A stretch of DNA of 9,848 nucleotides, taken from Acidobacteriota bacterium (GTDB lineage: Bacteria; Acidobacteriota; Terriglobia; Acidiferrales; UBA7541). Positions 1 to 5,364 of the stretch are shown piece after piece (the first letter of the stretch is position 1; every line of letters begins with the position of its first letter). A program made the translations under genes and the position numbers. The stretch covers positions 6,017-15,864 of the forward strand of contig PKUY01000437.1 in assembly GCA_003131705.1 (NCBI GenBank), read 5' to 3'. The notes beneath the pieces were generated by a model. The model made no database searches, was not told where the DNA came from, and saw only the letters and a program-made list of their open reading frames with translations.

Positions 1-265
1 AACAGTAGATCACCTGGCCCACTGCGACCCTGTTGATGTCGCGCGTGATCACGCGGTTCACGAACTTCGTCGCGTCTTTTCCGCTGATGCGGTACTTGAA
101 AAGCGGCGACACATCGATCATCGCGGCAGCGTTCCGTATGGCGTTGTACTCATGCTCGTGGTGCGTCTCATACACACTGACCGCGTAATACCCCGACCAT
201 TCGCGGTAGCTTAGACTTTCGCACAACCGAAATGTCTTTTCGTGAACTGCAGTCCCGATCGGCAC
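1..265 (-). CDS. GcvT-family aminomethyltransferase-like protein (partial, N-terminal 88 codons)
   Basis: Reading the minus strand from GTG at 265 gives an uninterrupted frame to the window edge, so the gene is partial and its C-terminus lies to the left. The visible protein matches the N-terminal folate-binding region of the glycine-cleavage T-protein/dimethylglycine-sarcosine dehydrogenase family: W23-S-G-Y, then THHEHEYNAIRNAAAMIDVS at residues 34-53, then YRISGKDATKFVNRVITRD at 58-76, then a GQVIY motif near 84-87. Family members bind tetrahydrofolate and accept a one-carbon unit from an aminomethyl or methylamine substrate in the cytoplasm. The start is chosen because GGAGG at 277-273 sits 7 nt upstream of the GTG at 265; an in-frame GTG at 271 is too close to it. 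It is divergent from two FAD oxidoreductases, recalling enzymes in which a flavin domain and a T-protein domain cooperate. It is probably not the true glycine-cleavage gcvT, because DVSPL replaces the usual DVSHM and no gcvH or gcvP is visible. Substrate unknown. Confidence 0.85.
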   Translation of the reverse strand, partial: MPIGTAVHEKTFRLCESLSYREWSGYYAVSVYETHHEHEYNAIRNAAAMIDVSPLFKYRISGKDATKFVNRVITRDINRVAVGQVIYC

Positions 266-272
266 AGTCACT

Positions 273-277
273 CCTCC
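273..277 (-). promoter_or_regulatory. Shine-Dalgarno for the GcvT-like gene
   Basis: GGAGG on the minus strand, 7 nt before the GTG at 265. It decides the start of the GcvT-like protein. A second GGAG lies at 283-280 and could serve the alternative in-frame GTG at 271. Confidence 0.6.
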
Positions 278-339
278 GTCTCCACGAATCCCCGTGTGTC
301 GGCCCGCGGAGTATAGTGCGCCTATCATACCCTCGCAAG

Positions 340-380
340 ACGCGCGGAAAGCGCGTGGTTGTGGGGCCGCGTGTGGCCCT
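340..380 (+). promoter_or_regulatory. Two adjacent hairpins in the divergent leader
   Basis: ACGCGC at 340-345 and GCGCGT at 351-356 form a perfect 6-bp stem around a GGAAA loop. GGGCC at 364-368 and GGCCC at 375-379 form a second stem around a 6-nt loop, extendable by one G-U pair. Neither is followed by a T-run, so they are not typical intrinsic terminators. They lie about 60-100 nt upstream of the first oxidoreductase start and could be structure in its mRNA leader or a protein-binding site. In GC-rich DNA such short stems also arise by chance. No convincing -35/-10 pair was found in 266-442: TATAGT at 312-317 and TATGAT on the minus strand at 329-324 lack good -35 partners. Confidence 0.25.
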
Positions 381-442
381 GTAGAATGCTCCGGCTCGCG
401 CAATGCTGCACGCAAAGTATGCCCGCGTCGAAGAAAATGCTC

Positions 443-2035
443 ATGGCCAAACATTACGACGTCATCGTTATCGGCGGTGGTCACAACGGCCTTGTGAATG
501 CGGCGTATCTCGCACGCGCGGGGAAAAAAGTTCTCGTCCTCGAGCGGCGCTACGTTCTCGGCGGCGCCGCCGTCACTGAGGAAATTATTCCCGGCTTCAA
601 GTTCTCCGTTTTCTCATACGTCGTTTCGCTCTTGCGCCCGGAAATCATCCGCGACCTTGATTTGCCCCGCCATGGACTTGAAATTCTCCCGCTCGATGGC
701 ACGATGACGCCCATGCCGAACGGAGATTATCTCTGGCGCATGAACGATCACGCAAAGACACGCCGCGAACTCCAGCGCCATTCAAAACTCGACGCCGAAG
801 CCTACGAAGAATTCGGAAAATCGATGGTCCCGATGTGCCGCTTCGTGAAGCCGATCCTGGGAATGGTTCCGCCTGACCCAACTTCACTTGATCCGCGCGA
901 TTTGAAGGCACTCGCATTTCTTGGCAAGCGTTTCTTATCGCTCGGGGCCGAAGACAAATACAACCTTGTCAAGCTCATGACCATGAGCGCTGCTGATTTC
1001 CTCGACCAATGGTTCGAGACCGACGTTCTCAAGGCAACGATGTCGGCGTCAGGAATTATCGGCACGTTTCTTGGCATTCGCTCGCCCGGCACCGCCTACG
1101 TCCTGCTGCATCACTACATGGGCGAAATTGACGGTGCATTTCGCTCCTGGGGATTCAGCCGCGGCGGCACCGGCGCCATTTCGAATGCCATCGGCGACGC
1201 AGCTCGCGAGGCCGGCGCCGAGATTCGCCTGGAAGCCCCAGTGGCGCGCATCCTCATCAAGAACGGGTCGGCACAGGGAGTGGTGCTCGAAAACGGCGAA
1301 GAAATCCGCGCCAACGTCGTTTCTTCGAGCGTGGCCCCGAGCCTCACATTTTTGAACTTCATCGACTCGCGCGAGCTGCCGGATGATTTCCTCGAAGATG
1401 TTCGCAGGTACAAATATCGCGGATCGTCTGGAAAAGTGAATCTCGCGCTCGACGCCCTGCCGAACTTTACGTGTTTACCTGGACCGGGCCGCCATCTGCG
1501 AGGCGCGATCTCGATTTCGCCTTCCACGGAATATATGGAGCGCGCTTACGACCAGGCGAAATACGGCGAATTTTCGCGCCGCCCGTACATCGACATGGTA
1601 ATTCCCTCGCTCACCGATCCCTCGCTCGCCCCGCCGGGCAAGCACGTTTTGTCCTGCTTCGTGCAGTACGCGCCGTACAAATTGAGCCAGGGCACATGGG
1701 ACGAGCAGCGCGATGCATTCGGCGATGCCGTGATCGATACGATCTCAGAATACGCACCAAACTTGAAAAACATCATTGTCGGGAAACAGGTCATTACGCC
1801 GCTGGATATCGAGCGGCAGATCGGTTTGAGCGAAGGGAATATTTTCCAGGGCGAGCTCTCGCTCGAACAACTTTTCTTTTTGCGGCCAGTTGCCGGATGG
1901 GCGCGATACCGGACCCCGATTCGAAAACTCTACATGTGCGGTTCGGCCATGCACCCCGGGGGAGGAATCATGGGTGCACCCGGACGCCTGGCGGCGCTTG
2001 AAATATTGAAAGACACCGGAAAAGGCAAAAATTAG
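443..2035 (+). CDS. PYROXD2/phytoene-desaturase-like FAD-dependent oxidoreductase, copy 1
   Basis: A 530-residue flavoprotein of the NAD(P)/FAD-dependent oxidoreductase superfamily, closest by eye to phytoene desaturase-like/PYROXD2 proteins. The N-terminal Rossmann fold has VIVIGGGHNGLVNAAYLARA (residues 7-26), the acidic residue E34 that binds the FAD ribose, and then R36 followed by GG at 40-41 (LGGAAVTEE). The C-terminal FAD-contact segment is CGSAMHPGGGIMGAPG at 499-514, preceded by GWARYRTP. No signal peptide or membrane segment is evident, so it is probably cytoplasmic. Length fits the family. The frame is open back to 359, but homology begins at M1 here (ATG 443); upstream ATGs at 359, 419 and 437 add residues unlike the family. 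Only a weak A-rich stretch (GAAGAAAA, 430-437) precedes the start. It ends in TAG 2 nt before its paralogue, so the two are likely one transcript. The reaction is unknown: the fold removes hydrogens or isomerises double bonds, but carotenoid chemistry is not implied because no other carotenoid gene is nearby. Confidence 0.9.
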   Translation: MAKHYDVIVIGGGHNGLVNAAYLARAGKKVLVLERRYVLGGAAVTEEIIPGFKFSVFSYVVSLLRPEIIRDLDLPRHGLEILPLDGTMTPMPNGDYLWRMNDHAKTRRELQRHSKLDAEAYEEFGKSMVPMCRFVKPILGMVPPDPTSLDPRDLKALAFLGKRFLSLGAEDKYNLVKLMTMSAADFLDQWFETDVLKATMSASGIIGTFLGIRSPGTAYVLLHHYMGEIDGAFRSWGFSRGGTGAISNAIGDAAREAGAEIRLEAPVARILIKNGSAQGVVLENGEEIRANVVSSSVAPSLTFLNFIDSRELPDDFLEDVRRYKYRGSSGKVNLALDALPNFTCLPGPGRHLRGAISISPSTEYMERAYDQAKYGEFSRRPYIDMVIPSLTDPSLAPPGKHVLSCFVQYAPYKLSQGTWDEQRDAFGDAVIDTISEYAPNLKNIIVGKQVITPLDIERQIGLSEGNIFQGELSLEQLFFLRPVAGWARYRTPIRKLYMCGSAMHPGGGIMGAPGRLAALEILKDTGKGKN

Positions 2036-2037
2036 AC

Positions 2038-3627
2038 GTGGCGGCAGCGCGCAAAGTCGTGATTATTGGGAGCGGGCACAACGCCCTCGTCGCGGCGTTC
2101 TATCTCGCGCGAAAGGGTTTGAAACCGCTCATCCTCGAACGCCGCGACCTAGTCGGCGGCGCCGCCGTGACCGAAGAATTTCATCCCGGGTTCCGCTGCT
2201 CGACAGTCGCCCATGCAGGGGGACCAGCGCTTCCTTCGATTCTGCGCGACATGCAGCTTGTAAAGCATGGATTGGAGACGCTCGAATCGCCCGTGCGCCT
2301 GTTCGCTCCATCGCCGGACGGCCGCGCCCTTGTGCTCGATACCGATCCGAATGCGGCGGCACAACGGATTCATGCGTTCTCGGAGAAGGACGCCGCGAAA
2401 TATCTCGATCTGCACAAAGCGCTCGAAGAAACAGGCGCAATCCTGAGCGAGTTGTTGTCACTGACACCACCCGCCCTTGATAAGCCCTCCACCGAAGATC
2501 TCTGGAAACTCCTCAGGGTTGGCCGAAAAATCCGCGGGCTCGGGAAGAAAGGAATGATGCGACTTCTGCGATGGGGCCCCATGGCCGTCGCGGACTTTGT
2601 CGCCGAGTTTTTCGAAACGGATTTGTTGCGCGCAGTGGTTGCGGCGCGGGGAATCTTTGGCGCTGCGACGGGCCCGCGGTCGGCCGGTTCAACCGCACTC
2701 CTGCTCTTGCGCGCCGCATCGGACCCGCATCCTGCAGGGAATTCCGCATTCCCGCGCGGGGGGCTGGGGGCACTCACCGCGGCCATGGCTGCCGCAGCGA
2801 AGCGGGCCGGCGCGGAAATTCGAACAGACGCGGAAGTAGAGCAAATTGTGGTGAACAACGGCGTCGCAATCGGTGTCGTTCTCCGCAGCGGCGAGGAAAT
2901 TTCTGCGAAATGCGTGGTTTCCGGCGCTGATCCTCGGAGGACGCTCCTCGGATTGCTCGATCCCGTGAATTTGCCGCCGAATTTCGCCGTAAAGCTGCAG
3001 AACTACCGCTCGAACGGAACAGCCGCGAAGCTGAACGTCGCACTCGATGCTCTGCCCACGTTCTCCGCGCTCAAGCAATCCTCCGAAAGCAACGCCGCGT
3101 TGGCCGGGCGAATTCACATCGGCCCAGGGATCGACTATCTCGAGCGCGCGTTCGACGATTCAAAGTATGGCGAATTTTCTCGCGCGCCGTATCTCGATAT
3201 TTCGATCCCTTCGATTCTCGACACGTCGCTCGCACCCGCAGGAAAGCATGTAATGTCGATCTACATGCAATTCGCTCCCTATCACTTGAAGCAAGCCAGT
3301 TGGCTGCAGCAACGTGACGCGCTCGCGGACACGATCATCAAGACTCTGGCCGCGTATGCACCGGATTTGCCCGACAAGATCATCGCGCGGCAGATTCTGA
3401 CGCCGAAAGACATCGAAGAAACATATGGACTCACGGGCGGCCATCCATTCCACGGCGAACTGGCTCTCGATCAGATTTTCACAATGCGCCCGCTGCTCGG
3501 CTGGGCGCGTTATCGGACACCGGTGAAAGGACTGTACCTCTGCGGTTCCGGAACGCATCCCGGCAACGGACTCACCGGCGCTTCCGGAGCAAACGCCGCC
3601 CGCGAAATCCTCCAAGATTTGCGCTAA
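2038..3627 (+). CDS. PYROXD2/phytoene-desaturase-like FAD-dependent oxidoreductase, copy 2
   Basis: A 529-residue paralogue of the preceding gene, similar from end to end. The Rossmann motif is VVIIGSGHNALVAAFYLARK (residues 7-26), E34 ends the second strand, and GG lies at 40-41 within VGGAAVTEEFHPGF. The C-terminal segment is CGSGTHPGNGLTGASG at 502-517, again after GWARYRTP. Blocks such as KYGEFSR, SLAPAGKHV and GELALDQIF also have direct counterparts in copy 1. The GTG at 2038 is the natural start because it follows the upstream TAG by 2 nt and the FAD motif begins at once; AAGG at 2022-2025 is a poor, distant ribosome site, so translation may be coupled to the upstream gene. The copies differ within the FAD motif (GSGHNA against GGGHNG) and at the C-terminal loop, consistent with an old duplication and perhaps distinct substrates or a heteromeric enzyme. 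The gene ends in TAA. Substrate unknown. Confidence 0.9.
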   Translation: MAAARKVVIIGSGHNALVAAFYLARKGLKPLILERRDLVGGAAVTEEFHPGFRCSTVAHAGGPALPSILRDMQLVKHGLETLESPVRLFAPSPDGRALVLDTDPNAAAQRIHAFSEKDAAKYLDLHKALEETGAILSELLSLTPPALDKPSTEDLWKLLRVGRKIRGLGKKGMMRLLRWGPMAVADFVAEFFETDLLRAVVAARGIFGAATGPRSAGSTALLLLRAASDPHPAGNSAFPRGGLGALTAAMAAAAKRAGAEIRTDAEVEQIVVNNGVAIGVVLRSGEEISAKCVVSGADPRRTLLGLLDPVNLPPNFAVKLQNYRSNGTAAKLNVALDALPTFSALKQSSESNAALAGRIHIGPGIDYLERAFDDSKYGEFSRAPYLDISIPSILDTSLAPAGKHVMSIYMQFAPYHLKQASWLQQRDALADTIIKTLAAYAPDLPDKIIARQILTPKDIEETYGLTGGHPFHGELALDQIFTMRPLLGWARYRTPVKGLYLCGSGTHPGNGLTGASGANAAREILQDLR

Positions 3628-3665
3628 CTATAATTCTGGGTAGGCCTGAAATAAGAATATCGGCC

Positions 3666-5006
3666 TCATGCCAAACGGACGCGCTTGCGGGCCAAGCGAT
3701 AGATGGGATAGCTAGCCAGCAGAACGAGAAAACCATAGAGGCTATTCCGCGCATCGCTGGCAACTACTCCTGCCAGGAAAGCCAGCGATCCCACGATGGC
3801 CGCACCGCTCGTCCAGGGAAATCCCCAGGCACGATAGGGACGGGGTGTGGCGGGCTCGCTTTTGCGAAGCCTGAAAACGGCAAGATACGACATCGCATAC
3901 CTTGCTACAAAGAAAAAGGTAGTAACTGCAATCACCCTGTTGAACGATCCAGAGAGGAGGAAAATCATCGTGACAAATGTAGTCAGGAACAGGGCGAGCG
4001 ATGGCGTCCCTCCCCTGTTCACGCGAGCGATCCCGTGCGGGCCCCAGCCATCTTTGCTCATAGCATATAGAACTCTCGTGGCGCAAAGAAACGAGCCATT
4101 GGTTAGCGCGACAAGGGCGAGCACCATCAGAGCTCGCACGGCGGTGTTCCCCATTTCGCCGAAGATCGAAGCTCCCAGAGCTGCAACTGGGAGATTTTCC
4201 CTTGCGACCCCGGCAAGGCCCAAGACGTGAAACAGAGCGGCATTCGTCAGCAGATAGATCGCGCTGAGCAAGAATACTCCATTCAGCATCGAGCGCGGCA
4301 TCTCGCGGCCGGGATTCTTAATCTCGTCGCCGAAATAAAAGGCGCCGTACCATCCGTCGAACGTGTAGATGACTGCCTGAATCACGAGAACATAGGCGAA
4401 TAGGAACGGCAATCCCGAAGGAATCGCTGCGATCAGGGCGTTAGCCAGCGGCGGGTGATGCGGCCGCAGGTAGGCAGCCGCGATCAAGCCCAAAAAGACC
4501 AGCGCGGTGATTGCGCTCGTGACGTTTTGGAATCGGCTTCCCCATCGAATTCCGCGCCATTGCATGAGCGCGAGCGCGGCGGCAATCACGGTCGCGGTAA
4601 GAATTGGGCGGCTAAGGGAAGGAAGAAGGTCCCGGCCGTACTCGCCGGCCAGAATCGCCGCGGCAGCGCCTGACCCGCACTGGCCGATCCAGTCGGTCCA
4701 TCCAACCATGAAGCCAGCGTAGTCTCCAAAGGCTCGCCGCGCCACGGTGTAGTAGGCACCCGAACTCGGGATCATCGCACCCAGCTCGGCCAAAGACCAT
4801 GCCCCCAGCAAGGAGTAGACCGCGCCCAGCGCCCATGCCAGCATGATCAGCGGCACGGATGGGAGGCGATTGGCAATCTGCGAGGGAGTCCGCATGATGC
4901 CAGAACCGATCGTGTTTCCAAGGGTGACGGCGATTCCAAAAGTGACGCCGAGAATCCGCAGCATGCTCCGCTTTGAGGGCGCTGGATCTGCGTTCGCGGC
5001 GGTCAA
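3666..5006 (-). CDS. APC-superfamily amino acid permease
   Basis: A 446-residue (453 if started at ATG 5027) polytopic membrane protein with about 12 hydrophobic segments, the usual APC architecture. The signature NTIGSGIMRTP in TM1 (GSGI at residues 34-37 from the TTG) corresponds to the substrate-binding unwound helix, and LAELGAMIPSSGAYY follows TM2. FDGWYG at 216-221 and DEIKNPGREMPRS from about 227 are also typical. It should import, or exchange, amino acids or related amines across the inner membrane; the substrate cannot be read from sequence. The TTG at 5006 is preferred because AAAGGAG lies exactly 8 nt upstream (5021-5015), whereas the ATG at 5027 has no Shine-Dalgarno; both starts lie before TM1. 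The gene converges on the oxidoreductase pair with a 38-nt gap. Transport of the substrate of the neighbouring flavoenzymes is possible but is inference from position only. Confidence 0.9.
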   Translation of the reverse strand: MTAANADPAPSKRSMLRILGVTFGIAVTLGNTIGSGIMRTPSQIANRLPSVPLIMLAWALGAVYSLLGAWSLAELGAMIPSSGAYYTVARRAFGDYAGFMVGWTDWIGQCGSGAAAAILAGEYGRDLLPSLSRPILTATVIAAALALMQWRGIRWGSRFQNVTSAITALVFLGLIAAAYLRPHHPPLANALIAAIPSGLPFLFAYVLVIQAVIYTFDGWYGAFYFGDEIKNPGREMPRSMLNGVFLLSAIYLLTNAALFHVLGLAGVARENLPVAALGASIFGEMGNTAVRALMVLALVALTNGSFLCATRVLYAMSKDGWGPHGIARVNRGGTPSLALFLTTFVTMIFLLSGSFNRVIAVTTFFFVARYAMSYLAVFRLRKSEPATPRPYRAWGFPWTSGAAIVGSLAFLAGVVASDARNSLYGFLVLLASYPIYRLARKRVRLA

Positions 5007-5014
5007 CGCTGCTT

Positions 5015-5021
5015 CTCCTTT
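5015..5021 (-). promoter_or_regulatory. Shine-Dalgarno supporting a TTG start for the permease
   Basis: AAAGGAG on the minus strand, 8 nt before TTG at 5006-5004. It lies inside the longer reading frame that begins with ATG at 5027, which itself has no ribosome site. This favours a protein seven residues shorter than the longest frame. Confidence 0.5.
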
Positions 5022-5027
5022 TCGCAT

Positions 5028-5364
5028 GAGGAAGACTCAATTCTCGATAGTCGAGCGGAAGACTTGGCGCAGGAGGATAACAAACAAATGCTTTACGTGT
5101 CTCGGCGACATAGCTCCCCTTCCACACAGCGCCTACGTCAAAATCCCATGGGAAAATTGGCACCCGTATCATCGAAATCTTCTATCACCCCGATAGCTTT
5201 TCCGACTGTCACGCTGAGGCCTTCCTGCCTCAGAATCATTGGCTTGGGATGAAGGTGCCGTGACTGTACGGTGGTGACCGAAGAAGTAGTAGCGGGGAAA
5301 ACGGCGACAGCTCTGTAGTTCTTTCCAAACAGGAACCGCACGATCCGGCTGCGCTCCATGATCT
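5028..5364. other. Divergent intergenic region, no gene recognised
   Basis: This region separates the permease (minus) from the transglutaminase-DUF2126 gene (plus) and should hold both promoters, but I cannot assign a convincing -35/-10 pair on either strand. A short inverted repeat, CTCGA-TAG-TCGAG (5043-5055), lies about 20-30 nt upstream of the permease ATG. AGGAGG at 5071-5076 precedes an ATG at 5088 that opens a 54-codon frame to 5252. The encoded peptide is serine/proline-rich, lacks a recognisable domain and is probably not real. No tRNA or riboswitch was recognised. Confidence 0.5.

Noticed and set aside
359..442. N-terminal extension of the first oxidoreductase starting at ATG 359
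   Set aside because: The extra 28 residues are Cys/Arg/Trp-rich, unlike the family, overlap the leader hairpins and have no ribosome site. The flavin motif begins right after ATG 443.
3642..3666. Inverted repeat AGGCC/GGCCT between the convergent genes as a bidirectional terminator
   Set aside because: Only 5 bp with a 15-nt loop and no T-run on either side; also overlaps the permease stop codon.
5088..5252. Small plus-strand gene with AGGAGG upstream
   Set aside because: 54 codons, serine/proline-rich with no recognisable domain, and the spacing from AGGAGG is long (11 nt). It could be chance in a promoter region.
5138..5359. Minus-strand 73-codon frame in the same intergenic region
   Set aside because: No ribosome site, no recognisable family, and it would overlap the likely promoter of the transglutaminase gene.
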